Source: Scatosoma sp045654025
Lineage (GTDB): Bacteria; Bacillota; Clostridia; Christensenellales; Borkfalkiaceae
Direction: 5' to 3'
NCBI GenBank assembly: GCA_045654025.1
Contig: JAZOMO010000020.1
Coordinates: forward strand, 1-64,000
Length of the DNA stretch: 64,000 bases
Shown here in pieces: positions 1 through 7,989 of this stretch. The notes beneath the pieces are model-generated. The model searched no databases. It saw only the letters and a list, made by a program, of their open reading frames with translations, and had not been told where the DNA came from. Both the position numbers and the translations under genes were made by a program. How positions within the stretch are numbered: the stretch's first letter is position 1; every line of letters begins with the position of its first letter.

Positions 1-1
1 T

Positions 2-148
2 GTGGTGATGGACGAGCTTAGTATCCGTTGCGAGACGGAGCGGAGCGAGAGCGTGTTTTTCGGGTTTATCCCCCCTGTCTTCTCTGACGAACCAAAGGAG
101 TGGGAGGCTTGGCTATGGATATTATCGGAGTACTGCGAGAAGAACTGA
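2..148 (+). CDS. Possible 3' end of an unrecognised upstream gene
   Basis: A reading frame is open from the left edge and ends with TGA at 146-148, giving about 48 residues. They include the stretches ERSESVFFGF and EWEAWLWILSEY. I do not recognise a family. If real, it overlaps the start of tex by 34 bases, which would imply translational coupling. The other two forward frames close early (stops at 6 and 19), so this is the only frame that could carry an upstream gene to the edge. Short length and lack of a motif keep this tentative; the bases may simply be leader sequence for tex. Confidence 0.3.
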   Translation: MVMDELSIRCETERSESVFFGFIPPVFSDEPKEWEAWLWILSEYCEKN

Positions 149-2286
149 ATGTACGCCGTGAACAGATAGAGGCAGCAGTAAATTTGATCGACGAAGGGAA
201 TACCATTCCCTTTATTGCGCGTTATCGTAAGGAGATGACGGGCGCTTGCGACGACCAAGTTTTGCGTGCTATTTTCGATAGGCTGACCTATCTTCGCAAC
301 CTGCAAAAGAGAAAGGAAGAAGTCGTTGCGGCGATTACCGAACAGGGCAAGATGACCAAAGAAATCGAAACAGCGCTTGCGGCGGCGATGATCTTGACGG
401 AAGTAGAGGATATTTACCGTCCCTTTAAACAAAAGCGCAAGACTCGTGCGTCCGTGGCAATCGCGAAGGGCTTACAGCCGTTTGCGGAAGCAATTTTGTT
501 GCAAGATCCTGCGTTCGAGGTAAAAAAAGAAGCGGAAAAATACGTAACCGCGGAGGTTGCCTCGGTCGAAGAAGCGATTGCGGGCGCGCAGGATATTCTC
601 GCGGAAATGATTTCCGATGATGCGAATACTCGTAAAAAGCTGAGAAATTTCTTCTTCAAGCACGGGGAAATTACCGCTTCTTACGCAAAAGGCAAGGCAG
701 AGGAGGACGAGGCGAAAACGTACGGAATGTATGCGGACTATGCCGAGGCGGTCAGCGAGGCGAAAAGCCACCGTATTTTGGCGCTGAATCGTGGCGAAAA
801 GGAAGAGTTTTTGAAGGTATCCATTGTTGTTCCCGTTGCGCTGGCAAAGCGTATTACTGCGGCCGGATTTATGAAAAATAGCGGCGAGAGCACAGAAATT
901 GTAAAAGCGGCTGCAGAGGACGGCTACGATCGCTTGATTGCCCCTTCGGTAGAACGTGAAGTTCGCGCTCAGCTCTTTGAAGAGGCAAGCGAACAGGCTA
1001 TCAAGATGTTTGAACTCAACTTAAAGCCTCTTTTGATGCAACCGCCTGTCAAGGATAAGATTACGATGGGTTGGGACCCTGGGTACAGAACGGGGTGTAA
1101 AATCTGCGTTGTTGACGGTACGGGCAAGGTGCTTGACAATACCGTCGTACACGTCACGTTGCCGGGTGCAAAGGTGGATGCGCCCAAACGTATATTAAAG
1201 GAGATGATTGCAAAACATAAGGTTGACGTCATTTCCTGCGGTAACGGCACGGCAAGCAAGGAAAGTGAAATCTTTATTTCCTCTTTAATTAAGGAGATCA
1301 AAGCGGAAACGGGCAGAACGGTCAGCTACGTTATCGTCAACGAGGCGGGCGCGTCCGTGTATTCTGCAAGCCCCTTGGCGGCAGAGGAGTTCCCTGAATT
1401 CGACGTTACAACCCGTAGCGCAGTTTCAATTGCGCGCCGCTTGCAAGATCCACTTGCGGAGCTTATCAAAATTGATCCGAAATCCATCGGTGTTGGTCAG
1501 TATCAGCACGATATGAACCAAAAACGTTTGGATGCCGCTTTGGAAGGTGTGTTGGAAGATTGCGTAAACAGCGTTGGTGTGGACCTCAACACGGCGAGCG
1601 TTTCCCTCTTAAAATTCATCGCTGGATTGAACGCAGGTGTTGCGAAAAATATTGTTGAATACCGTAACGCAAACGGGAAGTTTACCTCGAGAAAACAGCT
1701 GCTGAAAGTGCCGAAACTTGGCGAAAAGGCATATACGCAATGCGCTGGTTTCTTGCGGATTGACTGCAGCAAGAACATCTTGGACAATACTGCAGTGCAT
1801 CCAGAAAGCTATGAAAAGGCAGAGCGCTTGCTTGAATTGTTTTCCTATACCAAAGAGGATGTGCGCGCATGCAGGATTGCCGATTTAAGAAAGAAAATCT
1901 CTGCGTATGGCGAGGAGAAGGCTGCGGCGGCTACTGGGTTGGATAAGAGCACGATGGCAGACATCGTTGCCGAGCTGATGAAACCCGGTCGTGATATCCG
2001 TGATGCGTTGCCTGCGCCTACGCTTAGAAGCGACGTCATGGGCATCGAGGACCTGAAAGTAGGTATGGAATTGACGGGCACGGTTCGCAACGTCGTTGAC
2101 TTTGGTGCATTCGTTGATATTGGCGTGCATCAGGACGGACTCGTGCATATTTCGGAAATTACCGACCGCTATATCAAGCATCCGTCCGAAGTATTGAAGG
2201 TGGGGCAAGTGGTTTCCGTACGCATTAAAGAGGTTGACGTAAAGAAGAATAGAATTGGCTTGACGATGCGCAGCCCCCGTCAATAA
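115..2286 (+). CDS. tex: Tex family S1 RNA-binding protein
   Basis: About 723 residues, the normal length for Tex, a cytoplasmic nucleic-acid-binding protein linked to transcription and RNA metabolism. The N-terminal helical region carries the family stretch IPFIARYRKEMTG. A YqgF/RNase H-like domain follows around residues 310-450 (MGWDPGYRTGCK), then helix-hairpin-helix segments (GLNAGVAKNIVEYR). A C-terminal S1 domain begins near residue 645 (VRNVVDFGAFVDIG) and has the typical GLVHISEI. A GTG at 100 could also start the frame, but ATG 115 has GGGAGG seven bases upstream and begins at the usual family N-terminus. It appears to form its own unit, since acpP has a separate promoter. Confidence 0.93.
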   Translation: MDIIGVLREELNVRREQIEAAVNLIDEGNTIPFIARYRKEMTGACDDQVLRAIFDRLTYLRNLQKRKEEVVAAITEQGKMTKEIETALAAAMILTEVEDIYRPFKQKRKTRASVAIAKGLQPFAEAILLQDPAFEVKKEAEKYVTAEVASVEEAIAGAQDILAEMISDDANTRKKLRNFFFKHGEITASYAKGKAEEDEAKTYGMYADYAEAVSEAKSHRILALNRGEKEEFLKVSIVVPVALAKRITAAGFMKNSGESTEIVKAAAEDGYDRLIAPSVEREVRAQLFEEASEQAIKMFELNLKPLLMQPPVKDKITMGWDPGYRTGCKICVVDGTGKVLDNTVVHVTLPGAKVDAPKRILKEMIAKHKVDVISCGNGTASKESEIFISSLIKEIKAETGRTVSYVIVNEAGASVYSASPLAAEEFPEFDVTTRSAVSIARRLQDPLAELIKIDPKSIGVGQYQHDMNQKRLDAALEGVLEDCVNSVGVDLNTASVSLLKFIAGLNAGVAKNIVEYRNANGKFTSRKQLLKVPKLGEKAYTQCAGFLRIDCSKNILDNTAVHPESYEKAERLLELFSYTKEDVRACRIADLRKKISAYGEEKAAAATGLDKSTMADIVAELMKPGRDIRDALPAPTLRSDVMGIEDLKVGMELTGTVRNVVDFGAFVDIGVHQDGLVHISEITDRYIKHPSEVLKVGQVVSVRIKEVDVKKNRIGLTMRSPRQ

Positions 2287-2304
2287 GTTTTTTCCAAAAA
2301 TTGC

Positions 2305-2333
2305 TTGACAAATCTTTGGTTGTATACTATAAT
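2305..2333 (+). promoter_or_regulatory. Sigma-A type promoter of acpP
   Basis: A consensus TTGACA (2305-2310) and a consensus TATAAT (2328-2333) are separated by exactly 17 bases, just after the tex stop codon. A start near 2340 would leave a leader of about 40 bases to acpP. A near-perfect promoter fits a highly expressed fatty-acid synthesis carrier. Confidence 0.88.
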
Positions 2334-2380
2334 AATAAAGTAGTGTTCTACAAACGAATGAAACCTTGGAGGTATAAATT

Positions 2381-2608
2381 ATGTTAGAAAAAGTGCAGGA
2401 AATGCTTGCAGAAGCGTTGAATATTTCCGTTGATAAAGTTGCGGCAGATGCGAAGATTGTAGAAGATTTGGGGGCAGATTCCCTGGACGTTGTGGAACTT
2501 CTCAGCCGTTTGGAAGATGAACTTGGTATCATGATTCCCGACGAGGACGTTGAAAATCTTGTTACCGTTGCAGATGTTGCGGCAGAAATTGAAAAGTTGA
2601 CGAAATAA
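2381..2608 (+). CDS. acpP: Acyl carrier protein
   Basis: 75 residues, the standard size of the cytoplasmic carrier that holds growing acyl chains on a phosphopantetheine arm during fatty-acid synthesis. The prosthetic-group serine lies in the canonical GADSLDVVEL motif (Ser near residue 38). The protein is strongly acidic as expected. A TGGAGG ribosome site ends eight bases before ATG. It stands alone between its own promoter and terminator; no fab genes are adjacent, although acpP usually sits in a fab cluster. Confidence 0.96.
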   Translation: MLEKVQEMLAEALNISVDKVAADAKIVEDLGADSLDVVELLSRLEDELGIMIPDEDVENLVTVADVAAEIEKLTK

Positions 2609-2621
2609 TCGTTGAAATTAT

Positions 2622-2660
2622 AAAAAGCTCCCCTTTGTGCGGGAGCTTTTTTGTTTTTTC
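2622..2660 (+). terminator. Rho-independent terminator after acpP
   Basis: The stem GCTCCC (2627-2632) pairs with GGGAGC (2641-2646), extended by flanking A and T tracts, and is followed by a T-rich run. It separates acpP from the next gene. Confidence 0.88.
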
Positions 2661-2671
2661 GCAAGAAACGT

Positions 2672-2700
2672 TTGCATTTCTATTTTTTCTATGCTATAAT
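2672..2700 (+). promoter_or_regulatory. Promoter of the ABC-F gene
   Basis: TTGCAT (2672-2677) and TATAAT (2695-2700) are 17 bases apart, directly after the acpP terminator and about 30 bases before the ABC-F start codon. Confidence 0.78.
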
Positions 2701-2733
2701 TGTACAGATAAAAAAATTATATGAGGTATCGTT

Positions 2734-4311
2734 ATGTTGCAAGTAAACGGCGTATCGTTGCAATACGGTAGTAAAAAATTATTCGAAGACGTTAATTTAA
2801 AATTCACAAAAGGCAACTGCTATGGCATCATCGGTGCGAACGGCGCAGGCAAATCCACTTTCTTAAAAGTTCTTTCCGGGGAAGTTGAACCGCAAAAGGG
2901 CTTTGTTTCGTTGGATAAAAACGAGCGTATGTCCGTTTTACAGCAAAACCAGAATATGTATGACGACCAGACGGTATTGCGTACGGTTATGCTGGGCTAT
3001 AAACGCTTGGTAGACGTTATGGACGAAAAGGATGCTTTGTACGCAAAAGCGGATTTCAGCGAAGAAGACGGTATCCGTGCCGCTGACCTTGAAAGCGAGT
3101 TTGCTGAAATGAACGGCTACGATGCGGAATATCAGGCAGGACAGCTGTTGAACGCTCTGGACATCGGCGAAGACCTGCATTATTGCTTGATGGCGGATTT
3201 AGACGCGAAACAAAAGGTTCGTGTTCTGCTCGCTCAGGCGTTGTTCGGCGACCCCGACGTATTGCTTTTGGACGAGCCTACCAACAACCTTGACATCAAA
3301 ACAGTGCGTTGGCTGGAAAACTATCTGATGGATTTTGAAAATACCATCATCATCGTTTCGCACAACCGACATTTCCTCAACAAGGTATGTACGAATATCT
3401 GCGACGTTGACTTTGGTAAAATCAATATGTTCGTCGGTAACTACGATTTCTGGTATCAGACCAGCCAGTTGCTTGCCCGTCAACAGCGTGACCAAAATAA
3501 AAAGGCGGAACAGCGCGCCAAGGAATTGCAGGAATTCATCGCGCGATTCGCGGCAAACGCTTCGAAGTCCCGTCAGGCGACGTCACGTAAAAAGGAACTG
3601 GAAAAGCTTACGATTAACGATTTCAAGCCTTCGCTTAGAAAATATCCCTTCATCAATTTCAAATACGACCGCGAAATTGGCCACGATATTTTGATGGTGG
3701 AAGGGCTTACAAAGAAAGGATATTTCGAAAACGTCACCTTTACCGTACAGCGTGACGAGAAAATTGGCTTCGTTGCGGATAAGAGTACGACCCTTACGAT
3801 GCTTTACGACATTCTGTGTGGCAAGGTAGAGCCCGATGCGGGCAGTATCCGTTGGGGTAAGACGATTTCCGTTTCCTATTTCCCGCAGAACAACAACGAA
3901 TATTTTGAGGGTTGCGAGCTTAACTTGGTGGAATGGCTGTCGCAATTTTCCAACGACCATTACGAAGAATATCTGCGTGGCTGGCTGGGCAGAATGCTCT
4001 TCTCAGGCGAGGAAGCATTGAAAAAAGCAAAGGTCTTGTCGGGTGGTGAAAAAGTCCGTTGTATGCTGGCAAAGATGATGCTGGAAGGTAGCAACTTCTT
4101 GATTTTCGACGAACCGACCAACCACCTTGACCTCGAATCGATCACCGCATTAAACGACGGCTTGTCTGCCTATAAGGGTTGTATGCTTTTGACCTCTCAC
4201 GACCAAGAGCTGATGAATACCGTCTGCAATCGTATTATTGAAATCAAAGATACCAAGGTTTATGACCGTCAAGTATCTTATGATGAATATATCGACGAAA
4301 TTAGTCAATAA
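2734..4311 (+). CDS. ABC-F family ATPase with one degenerate ATP site
   Basis: 525 residues with two nucleotide-binding domains and no membrane segments, as in ABC-F proteins that act on the ribosome. The first domain has an intact Walker A (GANGAGKST, residues 34-42) and Walker B (LLLDEPTNNLD), but its signature is LDAKQKVR rather than LSGGQ. The second domain has a good signature (LSGGEKVR, 435-442) and Walker B (IFDEPTNHLD), but Walker A is replaced by GFVADKSTTLT (345-355) without the GK pair. One composite ATP site is therefore intact and the other lost. Overall it resembles the YkpA/YbiT subgroup. It has its own promoter, a GAGG ribosome site and a terminator. Its substrate, if any (translation factor or antibiotic protection), cannot be told. 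Confidence 0.9.
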   Translation: MLQVNGVSLQYGSKKLFEDVNLKFTKGNCYGIIGANGAGKSTFLKVLSGEVEPQKGFVSLDKNERMSVLQQNQNMYDDQTVLRTVMLGYKRLVDVMDEKDALYAKADFSEEDGIRAADLESEFAEMNGYDAEYQAGQLLNALDIGEDLHYCLMADLDAKQKVRVLLAQALFGDPDVLLLDEPTNNLDIKTVRWLENYLMDFENTIIIVSHNRHFLNKVCTNICDVDFGKINMFVGNYDFWYQTSQLLARQQRDQNKKAEQRAKELQEFIARFAANASKSRQATSRKKELEKLTINDFKPSLRKYPFINFKYDREIGHDILMVEGLTKKGYFENVTFTVQRDEKIGFVADKSTTLTMLYDILCGKVEPDAGSIRWGKTISVSYFPQNNNEYFEGCELNLVEWLSQFSNDHYEEYLRGWLGRMLFSGEEALKKAKVLSGGEKVRCMLAKMMLEGSNFLIFDEPTNHLDLESITALNDGLSAYKGCMLLTSHDQELMNTVCNRIIEIKDTKVYDRQVSYDEYIDEISQ

Positions 4312-4317
4312 AATAAG

Positions 4318-4356
4318 ACGCTCCGATGTAAAAAATCGGGGCGTTTTGCTGTTTTT
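4318..4356 (+). terminator. Terminator after the ABC-F gene
   Basis: ACGCTCCGAT (4318-4327) pairs with ATCGGGGCGT (4335-4344) with one G-T wobble, followed by a T-rich tail. Confidence 0.85.
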
Positions 4357-4363
4357 TAACGGT

Positions 4364-4380
4364 TTCGACTTTATTCGACA
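4364..4380 (+). promoter_or_regulatory. Tandem Spo0A-box-like sites upstream of spo0A
   Basis: TTCGACA at 4374-4380 is an exact match to the 0A box (TGTCGAA read on the other strand). TTCGACT at 4364-4370 differs at one base. The two lie in the same orientation exactly 10 bases apart, one helical turn, the arrangement known for cooperative Spo0A binding. They are about 65 bases upstream of the probable spo0A -35 element, which suggests autoregulation. Confidence 0.6.
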
Positions 4381-4442
4381 ATATATTGTAAAATAATACA
4401 AGAATATTTAACAATTATTTTTAAAATATTGTACAATAATGC

Positions 4443-4471
4443 TTTACGTATCAAAAAAATTGTAGTATAAT
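4443..4471 (+). promoter_or_regulatory. Probable spo0A promoter
   Basis: TATAAT at 4466-4471 is preceded 17 bases earlier by TTTACG (4443-4448), a weak -35. A second possible -10, TACAAT (4432-4437), lies in the small palindrome ATTGTACAAT at 4428-4437. Two promoters would resemble the dual control of spo0A in Bacillus subtilis, but the second is only a guess. Confidence 0.55.
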
Positions 4472-4522
4472 ATACTTACCGACGCGGATTGTGGCGGAAT
4501 ACATTTTTTTGAGGAGCGCATT

Positions 4523-5287
4523 ATGCGAGTAAAAAGTATTATTTTGTTGGAAAATAATAAGGCGGTATTATGTCAATTGAAAGACGAGTTGGAAAAGCAC
4601 GATGAATACCGTCTTGTGTATGCAGGAGAGGACGGAGAAGAGGGGATTCGTCAGATCTTAAGGGAAAAACCTGACTTGGTTATTACGAGTATGTTTTTGC
4701 AGGGAATGGACGGTACTTCGGTGATACAAACGGTCAAAAAGACTTGGCCGGATACTAAGATTTTGGCGCTTGGGATTGCGAATGATGCGCTTATTGAAAA
4801 AGCCTTATCACTCGGCGCACATTATTTTCTTGTCAAGCCGTTCGGGATTGAGGTTGCGTTAGAGCGTATAGCCGAGTTATTACATAAGGAACCTAAAATC
4901 GAAGGAAACCAGTACGCTACAAAACATCGAAAGGCAATAACGATTGAGGAGAAGATTAGTGATATATTTATTTCTATCGGAATTCCGCCTCATATTAAAG
5001 GGTACGCCTATTTGCGCGAGGCGATAAAGCTGACGGTGGAACGACCTTACGTCATCAACGGAGTTACAAAGGAATTGTATCCGTACGTTGCAGAGGTTTA
5101 TAAAACGACTTCTAGTAAGGTCGAGCGCGCCATTCGACACGCAATAGAAGTGGCTTGGAATCGTGGCAGAGTTGACGCAATCAACGCGATCTTCGGCACG
5201 AGGGTATATCTTGGTACGGAAAAACCGACCAACAGCGAATTTATTGCACTGGTTGCGGACAAGCTTATTTTAGAAAGTATGATGTAA
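4523..5287 (+). CDS. spo0A: Spo0A homologue with a non-canonical receiver domain
   Basis: 254 residues: a CheY-like receiver (about 1-125), a linker and a Spo0A-type DNA-binding domain. The output domain is very well conserved (GIPPHIKGYAYLREAI, VERAIRHAIEVAWNRG and C-terminal KPTNSEFIALVADKL), so the family call is firm. The receiver is odd: the phospho-acceptor Asp56 of B. subtilis is Ser56 here (DLVITSMFL), the acidic pair is Glu10-Asn11, and the conserved Thr84 is Gly84. Only Lys105 (VKPF) remains. Phosphorelay activation therefore looks impossible in the usual form; control may be by expression level, a ligand or a partner. GAGGAG precedes ATG. The gene is not next to spoIVB, its usual neighbour, which lies at 38.8 kb here. 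Confidence 0.92.
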   Translation: MRVKSIILLENNKAVLCQLKDELEKHDEYRLVYAGEDGEEGIRQILREKPDLVITSMFLQGMDGTSVIQTVKKTWPDTKILALGIANDALIEKALSLGAHYFLVKPFGIEVALERIAELLHKEPKIEGNQYATKHRKAITIEEKISDIFISIGIPPHIKGYAYLREAIKLTVERPYVINGVTKELYPYVAEVYKTTSSKVERAIRHAIEVAWNRGRVDAINAIFGTRVYLGTEKPTNSEFIALVADKLILESMM

Positions 5288-5318
5288 AAAAAGGACCGTT
5301 TTCACAACGGTCCTTTTT
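5288..5318. terminator. Shared terminator of spo0A and groEL
   Basis: AAAAAGGACCGTT (5288-5300) pairs perfectly with AACGGTCCTTTTT (5306-5318) around a five-base loop. A and T tracts on both sides allow it to work for spo0A on + and groEL on -. Confidence 0.88.
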
Positions 5319-5334
5319 CATTGATTGTTTTGAA

Positions 5335-6960
5335 TTAGTACATGCCGCCCATATCGCCGCCGGGTGCAGGGGCAGCAGGAGGGGTGGGGATATCGGTTAC
5401 GATGCTTTCCGTGGTGAGCAGAGTGGATGCAACCGATGCCGCGTTCTGCAATACGGAACGGGTAACCTTCGTCGGGTCGATGATACCGCTTTCAACCATA
5501 TTACAATATTGATTGTTGAGGGCATCAAAACCAAAGCTTTCTTCATTCTTGGTCAAAACCTTATCTACGATCACCGAACCGTCAAGACCTGCATTCTTCG
5601 CGATCTGGCGGATGGGTTCTTCTACGGCTTTCAATACGATTGCCGCGCCCGTCTTTTCGTCACCGTTTAAGGATGCGACCAAGTCTTGCAACTTAGGCAC
5701 TGCGGAAAGGAGCGCAACGCCGCCGCCGGGAACGTAGCCTTCTTCAACGGCCGCTCTCGTTGCCGCAAGGGCATCGTCAATACGCAATTTCTTTTCCTTC
5801 ATTTCTACTTCGGTTGCCGCGCCAACGCTGATAACTGCTACGCCACCTGCAAGCTTTGCAAGGCGTTCCTGCAATTTTTCTCTGTCGTAGTCGGATTTCG
5901 TTTCCAAAATCTGAGCGCGGATAGAGTGGATGCGATCCTTGATTGCCGCAGGGTTGCCTGCGCCGCCAACGATAGTAGTGTTTTCCTTATCAACGCGGAC
6001 GGTGGTTGCTCTACCCAGCATATCCAGGGTAACGTCTTTGAATTCGAGGCCAAGGTCGGAGGAAATTACTTGACCGCCCGTCAAAATAGCGATATCTCTC
6101 AACATTTCCTTTCTTCTGTCGCCAAAGCCGGGGGCTTTTACTGCAACGGAATTGAACACGCCCTTCAGCTTGTTGACAATCAGGGCGGCAAGTGCATCGC
6201 CTTCCACGTCCTCTGCGATAATCAGCAATCTTGCGCCTTGCTGGGCAAGGGGTTCGATGACGGGCAACAATTCCTGCAAGGAAGAGATTTTCTTATCGGT
6301 AATCAAAATGAAAGGATTGTCGATAACGGCTTCCATTTTATCGGTGTTGGTTACCATATAAGCAGAGGCATAGCCTCTGTCGAACTGCATACCTTCTACG
6401 GTGGACAGCTCGGTGTTCATGGACTTGCCTTCTTCGACGGTGATAACGCCGTCTTTGCCTACGATTTCCATTGCCTTTGCAATCAAAGAGCCGACTTCAG
6501 GGTTGCCTGCGGAGATAGAAGCAACCTGTTCGATTGCCTTCTGGCTCTCAACCGTCTTGGAGATGGATTTCAAGTGCTGTACAGCAAGGTCAACTGCCTT
6601 TTTGATACCTTCTTTCAGAATAATGGGGTTTGCGCCAGCGGCAAGGTTTTTCAAACCTTCGCGCACGATTGCCTGCGCCAAAACGACAGCGGTGGTCGTA
6701 CCGTCGCCCGCAACGTCGTTGGTCTTCGTCGAAACTTCCTTTACAAGCTGTGCGCCCATGTTTTCAAACGGATCGGCAAGTTCGATCTCCTTTGCAATCG
6801 TAACACCGTCGTTGGTGATGAGAGGAGCGCCGTATTTTTTATCCAAGACAACGTTTCTGCCCTTAGGGCCAAGGGTGATTTTTACCGTATCGGCAAGGGT
6901 ATTTACGCCTGCCTCTAAAGCCTTTCTGGCATCTTCGCCATATTTAATCTGTTTTGCCAT
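5335..6960 (-). CDS. groL: Chaperonin GroEL
   Basis: 541 residues, normal length for the 60-kDa subunit of the ATP-driven protein-folding chamber. It opens with MAKQIKYGEDARKAL. It has the nucleotide-binding LGPKGRNVVLDK, DGTTT (VAGDGTTTAVVLAQ) and the intermediate-domain GGGVALL. It ends in the flexible GGDMGGMY tail. The start is supported by AAGGAGAG just upstream. It is transcribed after groES with a 20-base gap. Long frames on the opposite strand across this gene are shadows of its codon structure. Confidence 0.98.
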   Translation of the reverse strand: MAKQIKYGEDARKALEAGVNTLADTVKITLGPKGRNVVLDKKYGAPLITNDGVTIAKEIELADPFENMGAQLVKEVSTKTNDVAGDGTTTAVVLAQAIVREGLKNLAAGANPIILKEGIKKAVDLAVQHLKSISKTVESQKAIEQVASISAGNPEVGSLIAKAMEIVGKDGVITVEEGKSMNTELSTVEGMQFDRGYASAYMVTNTDKMEAVIDNPFILITDKKISSLQELLPVIEPLAQQGARLLIIAEDVEGDALAALIVNKLKGVFNSVAVKAPGFGDRRKEMLRDIAILTGGQVISSDLGLEFKDVTLDMLGRATTVRVDKENTTIVGGAGNPAAIKDRIHSIRAQILETKSDYDREKLQERLAKLAGGVAVISVGAATEVEMKEKKLRIDDALAATRAAVEEGYVPGGGVALLSAVPKLQDLVASLNGDEKTGAAIVLKAVEEPIRQIAKNAGLDGSVIVDKVLTKNEESFGFDALNNQYCNMVESGIIDPTKVTRSVLQNAASVASTLLTTESIVTDIPTPPAAPAPGGDMGGMY

Positions 6961-6980
6961 GATATTCTCTCCTTAATCCA

Positions 6981-7268
6981 TTAATCTTCGAGCACAGCAA
7001 GAATATCGCTCTGCTTAATAATCGTAAATTCTTTACCGTCAACCTTGAAATCAGAGCCGCTGTATTGCGAGCAAAGCACCTTGTCGCCAACCTTGACCTG
7101 CATCGTAATTTCTTTTCCGTCGATTACGCCGCCGGGGCCAACCGCAACAACGGTATAGGCTTGGGGCTTTTCCTGGGCAGCAGCGGTCAAAAACAAGCCG
7201 CTAGCCGTCTTTTCCTGAACGGGTACGCTTTCGATAACGACTTTATCGAATAAAGGTTTAATCGTCAT
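6981..7268 (-). CDS. groS: Co-chaperonin GroES
   Basis: 95 residues, the standard size of the lid subunit that caps GroEL. It shows the family start IKPLFDKVVIE, a mobile-loop region (EKTASGLFL) and the VGPGG turn. GGAGG lies upstream of ATG. First gene of the groES-groEL operon. I found no CIRCE inverted repeat (TTAGCACTC-N9-GAGTGCTAA) upstream, so HrcA control is not supported here. Confidence 0.97.
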   Translation of the reverse strand: MTIKPLFDKVVIESVPVQEKTASGLFLTAAAQEKPQAYTVVAVGPGGVIDGKEITMQVKVGDKVLCSQYSGSDFKVDGKEFTIIKQSDILAVLED

Positions 7269-7320
7269 TTTTATATCCTCCGAACGGTCGTATGATACAA
7301 CCTATTTTTTATACGTATCT

Positions 7321-7349
7321 ATTATAAACCATTTTTTGGAAACATCAAA
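7321..7349 (-). promoter_or_regulatory. Promoter of groES-groEL
   Basis: Read on the minus strand, TATAAT (7326-7321) is preceded by TTTGAT (7349-7344) with a 17-base spacer, about 55 bases from the groES start. No CIRCE or other clear heat-shock operator overlaps it. Confidence 0.6.
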
Positions 7350-7461
7350 CAAAAATAGGGCGCTTTTTCGCAAAATATTTTCGTTTTTTGCATGATTGTC
7401 ATTTTTTTGCACTATTCTTCCTTATTTATAAGGAAAAAGCAACGAAATTTGTTTCAAAGCC

Positions 7462-7490
7462 TTGCGTTTTTTGGAAGAATGTGCTACAAT
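7462..7490 (+). promoter_or_regulatory. Promoter of the dCMP deaminase-ppiB-purB unit
   Basis: TTGCGT (7462-7467) and TACAAT (7485-7490) are 17 bases apart. The site rules out the TTG at 7462 as a start codon, because that TTG is the -35 element. Confidence 0.72.
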
Positions 7491-7521
7491 AAAAGAAATA
7501 ATCTGGGAGAGTATTGAATCC

Positions 7522-7974
7522 ATGATGAATAAATGGGATAAACGGTTTATGGAGCTTACGGAAACGGTGGCAGGCTGGTCCAGCTGTTATCAGGAAAATC
7601 GCCACGTAGGCGCGATTATCGTAAAGGACAAGCACGTATTGACGACCGGCTACAATGGTGCGCCTGCGGGCATTAAAAGCTGTATGGAGCGTGGAGAGTG
7701 TCTGCGTAGAAAGATGAATATTCCCAGCGGCACGATGCAGGAAATCTGCTACGCCGTGCACGCGGAACAAAACGCAATCGTGCAGGCGGCTCGTCTTGGC
7801 GTAAACGTCAATGGGGCAACCTTGTATTGCACCCATCAGCCGTGCGTTATCTGTGCAAAAATCATCATCAACGCGGGCATCAAGCGTGTCGTTTATAAGC
7901 ACGGTTATCCCGATGAGTTTTCGTTGGCATTGTTTGCCGATGCTGGTGTATCCGTTGAAAAATTCGATGAATAA
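7522..7974 (+). CDS. Deoxycytidylate deaminase family protein
   Basis: 150 residues from ATG 7522. Zinc-dependent deaminase fold with the two active-site motifs: VHAEQNAI (His and catalytic Glu) and HQPCVICAK (two zinc cysteines). The N-terminal region (WDKRFMELTETVAGWSSC) matches dCMP deaminase/ComEB proteins, which convert dCMP to dUMP for thymidylate synthesis. A promoter at 7462-7490 places the transcript start near 7497, so the longer frame from 7462 is excluded; GGGAGAG at 7505 is the probable ribosome site. It is followed 15 bases later by ppiB. ComEB itself is not needed for DNA uptake, so a nucleotide-salvage role is more likely. Confidence 0.9.
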   Translation: MMNKWDKRFMELTETVAGWSSCYQENRHVGAIIVKDKHVLTTGYNGAPAGIKSCMERGECLRRKMNIPSGTMQEICYAVHAEQNAIVQAARLGVNVNGATLYCTHQPCVICAKIIINAGIKRVVYKHGYPDEFSLALFADAGVSVEKFDE

Positions 7975-7989
7975 AAGGAGAATATAGAT

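Noticed and set aside
1885..2664. A 259-codon open frame on - over the tex end and acpP
   Set aside because: It spans two real genes, a promoter and a terminator on the other strand and has a Ser-rich translation with no domain.
5686..6918. A 410-codon open frame on + across groEL
   Set aside because: It lies wholly antisense to a certain groEL gene, has no ribosome site and encodes a Cys/Phe-rich sequence with no known domain; it is a shadow of groEL codon use.
7269..7461. CIRCE operator in front of groES
   Set aside because: No TTAGCACTC or GAGTGCTAA half-site is present.
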